A stretch of 36,387 nt of DNA, from the NCBI GenBank assembly GCA_036389135.1, contig DASVQP010000012.1, positions 1 to 36,387 on the forward strand, written 5' to 3'. This document shows, piece by piece, positions 23,256-32,872 of this stretch; position 1 is the first letter of the stretch; each line of letters opens with the position of its first letter. The notes beneath the pieces are model-generated. The model saw nothing but the letters and a program-made list of their open reading frames with translations, was not told the origin of the DNA and made no database searches. A program made the position numbers and the translations under genes. Source of the DNA: Longimicrobium sp. (GTDB lineage Bacteria; Gemmatimonadota; Gemmatimonadetes; Longimicrobiales; Longimicrobiaceae).

Positions 23256-23341
23256 GATATCCGCGCCGCGTGCGGAGTTCTCCCCCTCACCCGCCCTGCG
23301 CCCACGCGGGCGGGGGAGGGGGCCCGGGGGAGGGGGCCCGC

Positions 23342-26300
23342 CTACCCCTCCACCTCCCGCACGTTGTCATCCTTTTCGCGGTCGATCAGCTTGTGGAGTG
23401 GGTCGATGCCGGCGCGCTCCGGTATCTCCTTCACGATCACGCGCACCGTCTGCACGCCGGCGCGGATGCGGTGCTTGGCGAGGTAGAGCGGCACCTCCCC
23501 GTCGGCGCCGTAGACGCCGATCTCGATGCGGTCATCCAGCGGCACCTCCGTCTCGTTGCCAAGCGAATCGGCGCGCACCTTTCGCGCGCGGACGCGGACG
23601 TCCACCTGGTAGCGGCCGTCCTTGAGGCGGCGTGAAGTGGCGCGCTCCGTGGCGTTGTCGTACAGCGTGACGCGCTCGAAGAGGTCGTCGATCAGGTAGC
23701 CGAGCGAGTCCGGGGTGGCGGCACGCAGGTGCACCAGGAGGTCGCGCGACGTGGGGTACGGCGGGCCCTTGTACTTCCACTGGTCGAGGAAGGCCTTGAG
23801 CGCGGCGTTCACCCGCGCCTCGCCGATGTAGTCGCGCAGCGCGTACATCGCCAGCGCGCCCTTGTTGTAGTGGATGTACTGCTGGTTCTCCACGAGAGCC
23901 AGCGGCATCTCCGCGCGCCCCTCGCTGCCGCGGCCGCGGAGGTACTGGTCCAGCTCGTAGCGCAGAAAGCGGCCGATGTGGGCGCGCCCGAACTCGCGTT
24001 CCATCACCATCAGCGCGCTGTACTCGGCCAGCGTCTCGCTCAGCATGGCGGCGCCCTGCACGTCCGCGCCCACCAGCTGGTGCCCCCACCACTGGTGCGC
24101 CACCTCGTGCGCGGTCACGAAGAAGGGGTAGTCGATGTCCTCCTTCCCCACCTGCGCGATGAATCCGATCCCCTCGGAGTACGGGATGGTGTTGGCGAAC
24201 GACTGCGCGAACTCGGCGTAGCGCGGAAACTCCAGGATGCGCACCTGCCGGTGCTGGTACGGCCCGAACTCCGCCGTGTAGTAGTCCAGCGACTTCTTCA
24301 CCGCCCCGATCATCCTCTCCACGTTTCGGCTGTGCGGCGGATGGTGGTACACCTCGATCGCCACGTTCCGCCAGCGGTCGCGGCGCACGGCGTAGCGGCC
24401 CGAGAGGAAGGCGTAGAAGTTCAGGATCGGCGCGTCCATCCGGTAGTGGAAGTGGCGCCGCCCGCGCTCGATCCAGCTCGGCCGCACCAGGTAGCCGGGC
24501 GCGATCGCCGTCTGGTCCGCGTCGGTGACGATGGTGGCCTCGAAGCTCACCCAGTCCGCGTCCCGCGAGATGAAGTTGACGTTGCGGGCGCGCCGGTCGG
24601 TGATCGGCGACACGCGCGGGCGCGTCGCCAGGCCATAGTGCTCGCGGTCCCCCTCGCCGGTGATCTCCCCCTCCGGATTGTAGCCGATGCGTGGCAGGAC
24701 CTCGTTGTTCACGAACGTGCCGTTCTCCACCACCGGCCCGTACTGCGGCTCGTCGGTGAAGCCGGGGGTGAGGTGCGCGACGTCGAACCGGAACTCGGCC
24801 GAGTCGCCCGGCAGCAGCGGGCGCCCCAGCCGGTACACGTAGTACCCGCCCGCCGAGTCGCTCACCACCTTCGTGGCGGGGCGGTCGAAGGCGAAGGAGT
24901 GGATCTTCATGCTGCTGGAGATGTCCACGTGCACCGAGTCGATGCGCGACCGCGTGCGGTTGTGGATGCGGTACGTGCCCCGCGCCCGCAGCTCCTGCGC
25001 GCGCGGAAAGAGCTCCACCCGCAGCTTCACCCCCGTGACCCTGGGCTGCGGCGCCCACTCGAAGCGCTTGTACTCGCGCTCGTAGCGAAGCTGCACCTGC
25101 TCCGAATCGTTCTCGCTCGTCCAGGGGTTGAGGATCGCCGTGTTGTAGACGATGAAGCCGCCCGTCCCCAGCACCAGCAGCCCCGCCAACCCCGCGGCGA
25201 CGAGAACCGGACTGGTGGCCCTGGCGCGGGCGAGCCGCGTGCGCCACCCGCCCCCCTGCTCCTCGCCGCGGCGCCAGAAGAGGTTGGAGATGATCGCCAG
25301 CAGCACCGCCACGCCGCCCCAGAAGAGCGCATACCACGTCCACGACCCCTCGGCGCCGTTCCAGCCGTTCATGTCCGAGTACTGGAGCGACGGCGTGGAT
25401 CCGTACACGAGCAGGTTGTGGCTCACCCCGAGCGCGTAGATCGACGGACCGACCACGTAGTAGGCCAGCATGATGAAATGGCCCACGTACTTGTGGTTCG
25501 CCAGCGTCTGCACGGCGAACGCCAGCACGATCAGCGGCAGGTACATCCCCAGGAGCTGGTGGATGAAGAGCTCGCGCAGGTACTGCCCCACCTCGAAGCG
25601 GAAGTAGCCGCGCGCCGCCTGTATCAGCATCCCGCACACCATGCACGCCGCCAGCAGCAGCGCCACCGTGAGGGTCAGCGCCGCCAGCTTCGCCACCAGC
25701 GGCACCCAGGTGGGCACCGGCGTGGCATCGTGGAGCTGGTGCGTGCGCCGGTCGCGCTCCATCCACACCAGCTCGCCGGCGTAGAAGGTGATGATGATGA
25801 TCACGAACAGGAAGAAGCTGCCGGTAAGCGTCTCCAGCACCTTGTAGGTGACCGGGAAGGTGCGCGTCCCGTAGATCTCACCGATGTCGCCGCCCACCAG
25901 GAGGACGAAGAGGAGGCAGAGCCCCACCAGGATGGGGAAGTACACGTTCCCCACCACCTCGCGCAGCGAACGGCGCAGCGTGGCGGCGAGCTGTAAGGCA
26001 CGCGCCCGCGCGTCAAAGGTGCGGTGCGCGCGCGGCACCACCACCGGCGCCGCCTCGTCCGCTGTGCGGCGGCTCCCCGATGGGCGGTTCAGATCGCGCT
26101 CGTCCGCCGCGTGCGCGAAGCGGAAGCGGTGCGCGCCCCAAGCCAGCACCCCCGCCCCCACCGCCAGCCAGAGGGCGCGGTTCAGCAGCAGGAGCGTGGG
26201 GACCGGGACGAGCGACCAGTTCTGCTCCACCACCGTCCAGTAGCGTGTGGAGCGCAGCGTCGGCGCCACGCCAAAGGGGTCGACCAGGTAGATCAGCCAC

Positions 26301-26920
26301 TCCTCGTCCACCGCGCCCGCGGAGATCAATGCGATCGCCCACCCCACCAGCAGCGCGAATCCGCCCACGTATACCGGCATCATCCGCCGCGTGGTGGCGG
26401 CCAGCATCAAAAAGATGGCGGAGGTGAAGAGCACGTTGGGAAGGGTGATGAGCGCGATGGCATGCAGGTACGCGAGCGGGAGAAAAGGCCCCACCCGGTC
26501 CGCGTCCACGAACGGCGAGGCGCTCGCGGCAATGATCCCCAGCGGGATCGACAGGAGGATGAGGAGGTTGGCGAGCACCGCGCCCAGGTAGCGCCCGCCC
26601 AGGTACGCCCACTTCGGCACCGCGGTGGTGAAGAAGAGCGGGTACGCGCGCGTCTCGAAGTCGCGGTACACCGCCGTCCCCGCGATCGCCGAGGTGATGG
26701 GTACGGCAAGTATCCCCAGCGTCAGCATGAGCGTGGAGATGCGGATCGGCGAGTTGGCCACGAGGAGCTCGCTCCCCATGTCGAAGTCGCGCCACGCACC
26801 CCCGCGCGACAACGTGACCACCAACGAGATCAGGAAGAGGACGCCGAAGTACACCCAGGTGGAGATCCGCCGCAGGTGGTGGCGCAGCTCGAAGGCGACG
26901 AGCCCCCGCAGCGCGCTCAT
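23342..26920 (-). CDS. ABC-2 permease fused to M1-type zinc metallopeptidase domain
   Basis: 1192 residues in one frame. The first half (about 1-600) is ABC-2 permease: helices near 15-35, 60-95 and 105-130 (LISLVVTLS, LMLTLGILAVPITSAIAGTA), then more up to LVAAGLAGLLVLGTGGFIVY around 590. From about 620 on is an M1 peptidase-like periplasmic part with an N-terminal beta domain (HNRTRSRIDSVHVDISS) and the zinc site HEVAHQWWGH at residues 938-947; the second Glu is in LSETLAEY, 19 residues after the second His instead of 18. The GxMEN exopeptidase motif is replaced by IPYSEGIGF. The coupled ATPase gene supplies the engine. Such fusions may couple transport to peptide trimming; substrate is unknown. 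Confidence 0.9.
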   Translation of the reverse strand: MSALRGLVAFELRHHLRRISTWVYFGVLFLISLVVTLSRGGAWRDFDMGSELLVANSPIRISTLMLTLGILAVPITSAIAGTAVYRDFETRAYPLFFTTAVPKWAYLGGRYLGAVLANLLILLSIPLGIIAASASPFVDADRVGPFLPLAYLHAIALITLPNVLFTSAIFLMLAATTRRMMPVYVGGFALLVGWAIALISAGAVDEEWLIYLVDPFGVAPTLRSTRYWTVVEQNWSLVPVPTLLLLNRALWLAVGAGVLAWGAHRFRFAHAADERDLNRPSGSRRTADEAAPVVVPRAHRTFDARARALQLAATLRRSLREVVGNVYFPILVGLCLLFVLLVGGDIGEIYGTRTFPVTYKVLETLTGSFFLFVIIIITFYAGELVWMERDRRTHQLHDATPVPTWVPLVAKLAALTLTVALLLAACMVCGMLIQAARGYFRFEVGQYLRELFIHQLLGMYLPLIVLAFAVQTLANHKYVGHFIMLAYYVVGPSIYALGVSHNLLVYGSTPSLQYSDMNGWNGAEGSWTWYALFWGGVAVLLAIISNLFWRRGEEQGGGWRTRLARARATSPVLVAAGLAGLLVLGTGGFIVYNTAILNPWTSENDSEQVQLRYEREYKRFEWAPQPRVTGVKLRVELFPRAQELRARGTYRIHNRTRSRIDSVHVDISSSMKIHSFAFDRPATKVVSDSAGGYYVYRLGRPLLPGDSAEFRFDVAHLTPGFTDEPQYGPVVENGTFVNNEVLPRIGYNPEGEITGEGDREHYGLATRPRVSPITDRRARNVNFISRDADWVSFEATIVTDADQTAIAPGYLVRPSWIERGRRHFHYRMDAPILNFYAFLSGRYAVRRDRWRNVAIEVYHHPPHSRNVERMIGAVKKSLDYYTAEFGPYQHRQVRILEFPRYAEFAQSFANTIPYSEGIGFIAQVGKEDIDYPFFVTAHEVAHQWWGHQLVGADVQGAAMLSETLAEYSALMVMEREFGRAHIGRFLRYELDQYLRGRGSEGRAEMPLALVENQQYIHYNKGALAMYALRDYIGEARVNAALKAFLDQWKYKGPPYPTSRDLLVHLRAATPDSLGYLIDDLFERVTLYDNATERATSRRLKDGRYQVDVRVRARKVRADSLGNETEVPLDDRIEIGVYGADGEVPLYLAKHRIRAGVQTVRVIVKEIPERAGIDPLHKLIDREKDDNVREVEG

Positions 26921-28122
26921 CCGTCGCTCCCCTGGAATCGCGGCCGCTCCTCGGAGGGCGGTGGCACTTCGGCGGCATGGGAGGGAAGCGGCGGCAACTC
27001 TTCCTCGGCGTGCGACGCAGCCGGCGCTTCCTCAGCAAGCGGGGAAAACGGCGACGGCTCGACGCGCGGTGGAAGCGGCGGCGCCTCGAACGGTGACGGA
27101 AGCGGCGGCGGCTCCGCGCGGCGCGGCGAGAACCAGTCGGTCGGGCCCAGGTCGTCGGCGGTGGGCGGCTCGGGCTCGCGCACCATCGGCGGCGGCAGGA
27201 CGAGGGGTGGCAGCGGCTCGTGCGACACCGTTGGGGCGGCCTCCGGGTGCACCTCGATCCCCTTCATCACCGTGAAGTACACGTCCTTGAGGTCCGGCTC
27301 CACCGCCTCCCACGACGAATCGGGCGGCGCGTCGCCGTACACGTGCACCAGCGTGCGCCCGCCCACCAGCGTGGTGGAGATGACGGGGAGCGCCTCCTCC
27401 ACCCTGGGGAGCAGCGCGCGCTCCACTCCGCGCCGCCACACGCGCCCGCGCAGCGCCTCCACCGCCTGCATCGGCTCGGCCGCCAGGCGTATGGTGCCGC
27501 GGTCGATGATGGCCATGCGGGTGCACAGCTCGCTCACGTCCTCCACGATGTGCGTGGAGAGGATGACGACCGCGCGCTCCCCCAGCTCGCTGAGCAGGTT
27601 GAGGAAGCGGGCGCGCTCGGCCGGGTCCAGCCCCGCCGTGGGCTCGTCCACGATGATCAGCTGCGGATCGCCGATCAGCGCCACCGCGATCCCGAAGCGC
27701 TGCCGCATCCCGCCGCTGAAGCCGTCCAGCCGCCGCGCCCGCGCATCCCAAAGGTTGGTCTGGCGAAGGAGGGCGGCCACCGTGTCGCGCCGCTCCCCTT
27801 TGGCCGTGATCCCTTTAAGCAAGGCGAAGTGGTCCAGCATCTCCGCCGCCGACGTGGCGGGGTAGACGCCGAACTCCTGCGGCAGGTACCCGAGCGTCCG
27901 GCGCACCGATTCCTTGTCGCGGAGCACGTCGATCTCGCCCAGCCGCGCCTGTCCGGAGTCCGCCTCCTGCAGCGTGGCGAGAATGCGCATCAGGGTGCTC
28001 TTCCCCGCCCCGTTGGGCCCCAGCAGCCCGAACATTCCCGGCTGTATGGCGAGCGACACCCCGCGCAGCGCATGCACGCCGTTGGGGTACGTCTTGGAAA
28101 GCTGCGTGATGACGAGGTTCAC
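26917..28122 (-). CDS. ABC transporter ATPase with proline-rich tail
   Basis: 401 residues. Residues 1-235 are a standard ABC-2-type ATPase: Walker A GPNGAGKST at 35-43, signature FSGGMRQR at 135-142, Walker B LIIVDEPTAGLD at about 155-166, and the switch His in STHIVED. A C-terminal regulatory-like domain follows to about residue 300 (RGVERALLPRVEEALPV). The last 100 residues are acidic and very rich in Pro (EPPPLPSPFEAPPLPP and similar), an unusual addition that is probably disordered. Its stop overlaps the permease/M1 start by 4 bp (ATGA), so the two subunits are made together. A 73-bp gap with a 12-bp palindrome (GGATCGCGATCC, 28168-28179) separates it from the lipoprotein upstream. Confidence 0.93.
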   Translation of the reverse strand: MNLVITQLSKTYPNGVHALRGVSLAIQPGMFGLLGPNGAGKSTLMRILATLQEADSGQARLGEIDVLRDKESVRRTLGYLPQEFGVYPATSAAEMLDHFALLKGITAKGERRDTVAALLRQTNLWDARARRLDGFSGGMRQRFGIAVALIGDPQLIIVDEPTAGLDPAERARFLNLLSELGERAVVILSTHIVEDVSELCTRMAIIDRGTIRLAAEPMQAVEALRGRVWRRGVERALLPRVEEALPVISTTLVGGRTLVHVYGDAPPDSSWEAVEPDLKDVYFTVMKGIEVHPEAAPTVSHEPLPPLVLPPPMVREPEPPTADDLGPTDWFSPRRAEPPPLPSPFEAPPLPPRVEPSPFSPLAEEAPAASHAEEELPPLPSHAAEVPPPSEERPRFQGSDG

Positions 28123-28195
28123 GGTGTGGTGGCGTGGGGTGATGGGAGGAGCGTGTGGCGTATTTCTGGATCGCGATCCCCTGCGCGATGGCGCC

Positions 28196-28914
28196 CTACC
28201 GCGGCGGGTTCTCGCGGGGGATCGGCCGGCGCGTAACGCCCAGGACGTCTCTTGCGAAGAGCGCCACGTCCACGTCGGCGGCCAGGCTGGTGGTCACCGC
28301 GCGCAGCGGGCGGCTCCGCGTCCCTGGCCCGGAGTCACGCACCCTCTCGTCGTAGCGGCCGAAGGCGCCGGTGACCTGCAGCGACAGCCCCAGCGGTCCG
28401 TCGCGCCGGCGGAGCGCCACCGTGGTCGCCCAGTAGCGCGGGCGCACCTCGGTAGGGGCGGTCTCCAGCAGGTAGACCTGCCTGTCGTTGAAGTCGTTGC
28501 GGCGCACGAACGCCTGCGTGGCATACACCTCGTAACCGCGGGCGAAAGACTTCCCGACCTGCACGTACGGCATCGCGAGTGCTGGCGAAGCCACCACACC
28601 CGTTCCGTACGCCCAGTCCGTACCGCCGGAGGGAAGCTGGACGTAGGCATCCGCCTCCACCGGGCTCTCTGGCGAGCTGCCCAGGGCAAGCGCGAGCGAG
28701 CCCGCCACCCCACCGGCTTCCCGGCCAGGCCGTAGCGCGCATACGGCACCCACTGCGGGGTCACGACGTCCGGCGCGAGAGCGGTGTCCCGTGTGAGCAG
28801 GAGCCCTCCGGTGCCGCCGAGGAACAGCCCCGGCTCCACTCGCGGCCCATGCGTCAGCACCGGCGCGCACGCCGCCAGTGCGGCGGCAACGAGCCCGGCC
28901 CCCGCGCTCCGCAT
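28196..28914 (-). pseudogene. Lipoprotein paralogue broken by a one-base frameshift
   Basis: Two frames together match the intact paralogue at 28937-29659 from end to end. The first (from the ATG at 28914, with AGGGAA 4 bp upstream) gives the lipoprotein signal AGLVAAALAAC, then GPRVEPGLFLGGTGG and VTPQWVPYARYGLAGKP. The other gives GGVAGSLALALG to the stop, ending TRRPIPRENPPR. They meet near 28712-28716, where the minus strand reads AAGCCGGTGGGGTGG; one more G would restore KPGGVAGS, exactly paralleling RPGGLAGS in the paralogue. So a single G seems deleted: a recent pseudogene or a sequencing error. If repaired it is a 240-residue outer-membrane-type lipoprotein of unknown function. Confidence 0.75.
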
Positions 28915-28936
28915 CGATTCCCTGAGCATGGTCGGC

Positions 28937-29659
28937 TTACCGCGGCGGGTCGTCGCGCGGGATAGGACGGCGCGTGATGCTGAGGACGTCCCGAATGAAA
29001 CGCGCCACGTCCACGTCGGCGGTTACGCTGGCGGTCAACGCGCGGAGCGGGCGGGTACGCGTGACCGGGCCGGCGCGGGCGGAATCGTACGCCGTGTTCT
29101 CGTAGCTCCCCAGAACCCCCGTGACCAGCAGCCCGACCGCGAGCGCACCATCGCGGCGGCGGAGCGCGAGCGTGGGTGCCCAGTAGCGGGGCCGGACCTG
29201 GCCCTCACCTGCATCCAGGTCGAGATCCCGGTTCGTGAACTCCGTGCTGTGCACCCATGCCTGCGTGGTGTACGCCTCGTACCCCCGGGGGAACGAGCGC
29301 CCGAGCTGCACGTACGGCATCACGAACCGCCCCGACCCCATTATTCCGCCCCCATAGGCCCAGCGTGGATCGGACGTGGGGAGCTGGAGATAGGCGTCTC
29401 CATGCACCACTGTCTCCACCTCCGGCGCCATCGACAGCGCGAGCGAGCCGGCCAGCCCGCCCGGCCGCCCCACGAAGCCGTAGCGGACGTACGGCACCCA
29501 CTCCGGCGTGACGACGTCCGGCGCCTTGGCGCTGTCCCCCGCCGCGACGATCCCGCCGGTATATCCCACGTACAGCCCCGGCTCCACCCGGGCGCCGTGC
29601 GTCACCGTGGGCGCGCACCCCGCGAGCGCCAGCAGGAGCCCGGCAAGCGCGCGCCTCAT
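28937..29659 (-). CDS. Uncharacterised lipoprotein, tandem paralogue
   Basis: 240 residues. The signal [15 protein letters not shown] carries a lipobox with the lipid cysteine at residue 15. The mature part starts [21 protein letters not shown], and later has [59 protein letters not shown] and the end [11 protein letters not shown]. Alternating aromatic and glycine residues suggest beta structure, perhaps a small barrel-like or sheet domain at the outer membrane. It overlaps the hutU stop by 4 bp (ATGA), so it is co-translated with urocanate hydratase, an unexpected partner. The broken paralogue follows after 22 bp. I do not recognise the family. Confidence 0.8.
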   Translation of the reverse strand: MRRALAGLLLALAGCAPTVTHGARVEPGLYVGYTGGIVAAGDSAKAPDVVTPEWVPYVRYGFVGRPGGLAGSLALSMAPEVETVVHGDAYLQLPTSDPRWAYGGGIMGSGRFVMPYVQLGRSFPRGYEAYTTQAWVHSTEFTNRDLDLDAGEGQVRPRYWAPTLALRRRDGALAVGLLVTGVLGSYENTAYDSARAGPVTRTRPLRALTASVTADVDVARFIRDVLSITRRPIPRDDPPR

Positions 29660-31329
29660 GCGCCCCTGCCCAGCATCGGGACGCGGATGTTCTCGCGGCG
29701 CGCGGTCTCGATGGCGGTCTCGTAGCCGGCATCGGCGTGGCGGATGACGCCCATTCCCGGGTCGTTGGTCAGCACGCGCTCCAGCCGCTCCCGCATCTCG
29801 TCCGTGCCATCCGCCACGATCACCTGCCCCGCGTGCAGCGAGTACCCGATCCCCACCCCGCCGCCGTGGTGGAACGACACCCAGCTCGCCCCGCTCGCCA
29901 CGTTCACCAGCGCGTTCAGGATCGGCCAGTCGGCGATGGCGTCGCTCCCGTCCTTCATCGCCTCCGTCTCGCGGTACGGCGACGCGACGGAGCCCGTGTC
30001 CAGGTGGTCGCGGCCGATGACGATGGGCGCCTTCACCTCGCCGCGCGCCACCAGGTCGTTGAGCGCCACGCCGAACTTCGCCCGTGCCCCCTGCCCCAGC
30101 CAGCAGATGCGCGACGGCAGCCCCTGGAACGCCACCCGCTCCTGCGCGCCGCGGATCCAGCGGTGCAGCAGCTCGTCGCCGGGAAAGAGCTCCAGCACCA
30201 GATCGTCGGTGCGGCGGATGTCCTCAGGGTCGCCGGAGAGCGCCACCCATCGAAACGGCCCCTTCCCCTCGCAGAAGAGCGGCCGCACGTACGCCGGCAC
30301 GAAGCCGGGGAATGCGAACGCATCCGCGAACCCCGCCTCGTGCGCCTGCGCGCGCAGGTTGTTGCCGTAGTCAAAGGTGACGGCGCCGCGCCGCATCATC
30401 TCCACCATCGCCTCGCAGTGCACGCGCATGGAGGCGCGCGAGCGTCGCTGGTACTCTTCCGGGTCGGCGGTGCGCAGCGCGTCACCCTCCTGGAGCGACA
30501 TCCCGGCGGGGAGGTAGCCGACCAGGGCATCGTGCGCGCTGGTCTGGTCGGTGAGCACGTCGGGCGTCACGCCACGCCGCACCAGCTCCGGAAGCACCTC
30601 CGCGCAGTTCCCCACCAGCCCCACGGAGAGCGCCTCGCCGCGGTCGCGCGCCTCCAGCGTCCAGCGGAGCGCCTCGTCCAGATCGGCGGTCATGCGGTCG
30701 CAGTAGCGCATGGCGATGCGCCGCTCGATCCGCCACGGGTCCACGTCGATGCAGAGCGCGGCGCCGCCGTTCATGGTGATGGCCAGCGGCTGCGCGCCCC
30801 CCATCCCGCCCACGCCGCCGGTGAGCGTCCACGTGCCGCGCAGGCTCCCGCCGAAGTGCTGGCGCGCCACCGCCCCGAACGTCTCGTACGTCCCCTGCAG
30901 GATTCCCTGCGTGCCGATGTAGATCCACGACCCGGCCGTCATCTGGCCGTACATGGTGAGCCCCTGCCGCTCCAGCTCGCGGAACGTCTCCCAGTTGGCC
31001 CAGCGCGGCACCAGGTTGCTGTTTGCGATCAGCACCCGCGGCGCGTGGCGGTGCGTCCGCATCACCCCCACGGGCTTGCCGGACTGCACCAGCATCGTCT
31101 CGTCGTCCGCCAGGGAGCGCAGCGTCTCCACCATCGCGTCGAACGCCTCCCACGACCGCGCGGCCTTCCCCGTCCCGCCGTACACCACCAGGTCCTCGGG
31201 CCGCTCCGCCACCTCGGGATCGAGGTTGTTCATCAGCATGCGCAGGGCGGCCTCCTGCTGCCACCCCCGGCACGAGATCTCCGTGCCGCGTGGCGCGCGG
31301 ATGATGCGGGGCTCTATGATGGTGCTCAT
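29656..31329 (-). CDS. hutU: Urocanate hydratase
   Basis: 557 residues from the ATG at 31329, the family's full length. It converts urocanate to imidazolonepropionate using a tightly bound NAD+ as electrophile, the second step of histidine degradation. Visible motifs: [10 protein letters not shown] near 51, [22 protein letters not shown], the NAD loop [12 protein letters not shown] near 170-181, [11 protein letters not shown] near 319, [20 protein letters not shown] near 352, and the essential cysteine in [10 protein letters not shown] (Cys409). The C-terminus has [19 protein letters not shown]. Two Uma2 genes separate it from hutH, and no hutI or hutG (imidazolonepropionase, formimidoylglutamase) is in the window. 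A lipoprotein gene overlaps its end. Confidence 0.97.
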   Translation of the reverse strand: MSTIIEPRIIRAPRGTEISCRGWQQEAALRMLMNNLDPEVAERPEDLVVYGGTGKAARSWEAFDAMVETLRSLADDETMLVQSGKPVGVMRTHRHAPRVLIANSNLVPRWANWETFRELERQGLTMYGQMTAGSWIYIGTQGILQGTYETFGAVARQHFGGSLRGTWTLTGGVGGMGGAQPLAITMNGGAALCIDVDPWRIERRIAMRYCDRMTADLDEALRWTLEARDRGEALSVGLVGNCAEVLPELVRRGVTPDVLTDQTSAHDALVGYLPAGMSLQEGDALRTADPEEYQRRSRASMRVHCEAMVEMMRRGAVTFDYGNNLRAQAHEAGFADAFAFPGFVPAYVRPLFCEGKGPFRWVALSGDPEDIRRTDDLVLELFPGDELLHRWIRGAQERVAFQGLPSRICWLGQGARAKFGVALNDLVARGEVKAPIVIGRDHLDTGSVASPYRETEAMKDGSDAIADWPILNALVNVASGASWVSFHHGGGVGIGYSLHAGQVIVADGTDEMRERLERVLTNDPGMGVIRHADAGYETAIETARRENIRVPMLGRGA

Positions 31330-31357
31330 GCGGCTAAAAGTCGGTGTAAGGAGTGTC

Positions 31358-31933
31358 TCAGGTGCGGCGGCTGACAGTGCCCACGATGAACGGGACCGAG
31401 ATGGTAAGAGATGGGCCACCCGGAACCGGTTGCCAGACGAGTGCATCCCGGATGATCTCGGCGGGGCCATCCGGTTCCTGCAAGAGGCGGTACACCTCTA
31501 TGTGGCGCAGCTCGACGTCGACCACCCAGTAAAGCGGAACGCCAGAGTGGGCGTACCGCTCGCGCTTCAGCCCACGGTCCCGCAACGCGGTGGATGGGGA
31601 GATCGCCTCGATCACGAGATCCGGCGCGGCCTCGATCCCGCGCCTGGTGATGACCTCCGCACGGTCCGCGCGAACGAACACGAGGTCCGGCACCAGATAG
31701 TCCGCACCCGACAGGAGTACGTCGATGGGGCCGGGGTACATCTCGCCCAGCCCATGCTCCTGGGTGAACTGCTCGAGCGCGGTCGACAGGCGGATGAGCG
31801 CCTTCTGGTGCATGGGATTCGGTGAGGGGCTCACGTAAAGCTCCCCCGCGATGACCTCGTAGCGGTTGCCGTCGTCGGGAAGGCGCGCGTACTCGGCATA
31901 GGTCCAGCGCTGGAGTGCGGGCTTCGTCGCCAT
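31358..31933 (-). CDS. Uma2-family endonuclease-like protein (copy A)
   Basis: 191 residues from the ATG at 31933, after a GGAGGAGGAACC ribosome-binding site. Uma2 (DUF820) proteins have a PD-(D/E)XK nuclease fold. The motif PDLVIEAIS holds the acidic pair, and [19 protein letters not shown] gives the lysine and the family's characteristic end of the core. The N-terminus [21 protein letters not shown] is shared with copy B. Biological role is unsettled: the family is abundant in cyanobacteria and Gemmatimonadota and is often called restriction-endonuclease-like. It lies 28 bp before hutU in the same orientation. Copy B with its own upstream region is repeated next to it. Confidence 0.85.
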   Translation of the reverse strand: MATKPALQRWTYAEYARLPDDGNRYEVIAGELYVSPSPNPMHQKALIRLSTALEQFTQEHGLGEMYPGPIDVLLSGADYLVPDLVFVRADRAEVITRRGIEAAPDLVIEAISPSTALRDRGLKRERYAHSGVPLYWVVDVELRHIEVYRLLQEPDGPAEIIRDALVWQPVPGGPSLTISVPFIVGTVSRRT

Positions 31934-32052
31934 GGTTCCTCCTCCGGTTAGCGCCTGCCCCCGAAGCACCCGATGTGCCGCGGATCGCCGAATCATCCTG
32001 CCCGTCTCAATCTACGCGCGGTTCGCCTGCATCCCGCCAGCCGCGGATCGGC

Positions 32053-32625
32053 TCAACCATCGTCCCCACCGTCATGTACCACAAACGGCACCGAAATCGT
32101 GAGCGCCGGTCCGCCCGGAACCGGATGCCAGACCAGCGTGTCGGTCACGACCTCCGGTGGCCCGTTCGGATCCTCGGCCAGGCGGTACACCTCGATCTGC
32201 TGAAGCGCTACATCCACAACCCAGTACAACGGGACGCCGAACAGCGCGTACCGCTCGCGCTTCAACCCGCGGTCCCTCAAGATGCTCGACGGAGAGACGA
32301 TCTCGATCACGAGATCGGGCGGGCCCTCTAACCCGCGGTCTGAGAGGATCGCGCGGCGGTCATGCCGCAGGAACAGCAGATCCGGAATGAGGTAGTCCGA
32401 TCCAGAGAGAAGGACATCGAGGGGCCCGTAGAGCTGCCCAATTCCGTGCTCGCGGGTGAAGTTCTCGAAAAGTCCTGTGATCCGGATGCCGGCAAGCTGG
32501 TGGCGGTAATGGGGTGAGGGGCTCACGTGCACCTCCCCCGCGATGATCTCGTAGCGCCTGCCGTCGTCGGGAAGGCGCGCGTACTCGGCATAAGTCCACT
32601 GCTGGAGTGCGGGCTTCGTCGCCAT
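32053..32625 (-). CDS. Uma2-family endonuclease-like protein (copy B)
   Basis: 190 residues from the ATG at 32625 with AGAGGAGGAATC just before it. The protein repeats copy A closely at the ends ([37 protein letters not shown]) and in the catalytic core ([21 protein letters not shown]), but is diverged in between (HYRHQLAGIRITGLFENFTRE). Catalytic acidic residues and Lys are kept in both copies, so both may be active. The DNA upstream, with the same AGCACCCGATGTGCCGCGG stretch, is copied too. The two copies therefore arose as one segment. It lies 247 bp after hutH. Confidence 0.85.
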   Translation of the reverse strand: MATKPALQQWTYAEYARLPDDGRRYEIIAGEVHVSPSPHYRHQLAGIRITGLFENFTREHGIGQLYGPLDVLLSGSDYLIPDLLFLRHDRRAILSDRGLEGPPDLVIEIVSPSSILRDRGLKRERYALFGVPLYWVVDVALQQIEVYRLAEDPNGPPEVVTDTLVWHPVPGGPALTISVPFVVHDGGDDG

Positions 32626-32872
32626 GATTCCTCCTCTGGTTAGCGCCCACCCTGCAAGCACCCGATGTGCCGCGGATCGCCGAATCCGTCCATCCGTCTC
32701 CAACTACACGCCTTCGCCTGCATCACGCCAGCGCAGATCAGCCGAAGTCCTTGAACAGCCACGCCAAGTGCATCGTCAGTGTCGGCCCAGGCGTCAGCAT
32801 GCGCGCTCGTTTATCAGGTGGTGCAACGCGCACCCGCCGTGCCGATGAACACCACGGGCCGCAACTACGCGA

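Noticed and set aside
28168-28179. A perfect 12-bp palindrome GGATCGCGATCC upstream of the ABC ATPase gene as an operator.
   Set aside because: A single short palindrome at this GC content is weak evidence; no second copy or promoter could be placed with it.
32626-32872. A possible third Uma2 remnant or small gene between Uma2 copy B and hutH.
   Set aside because: Only the duplicated upstream stretch (to about 32740) is recognisable; the rest holds nothing I can support.
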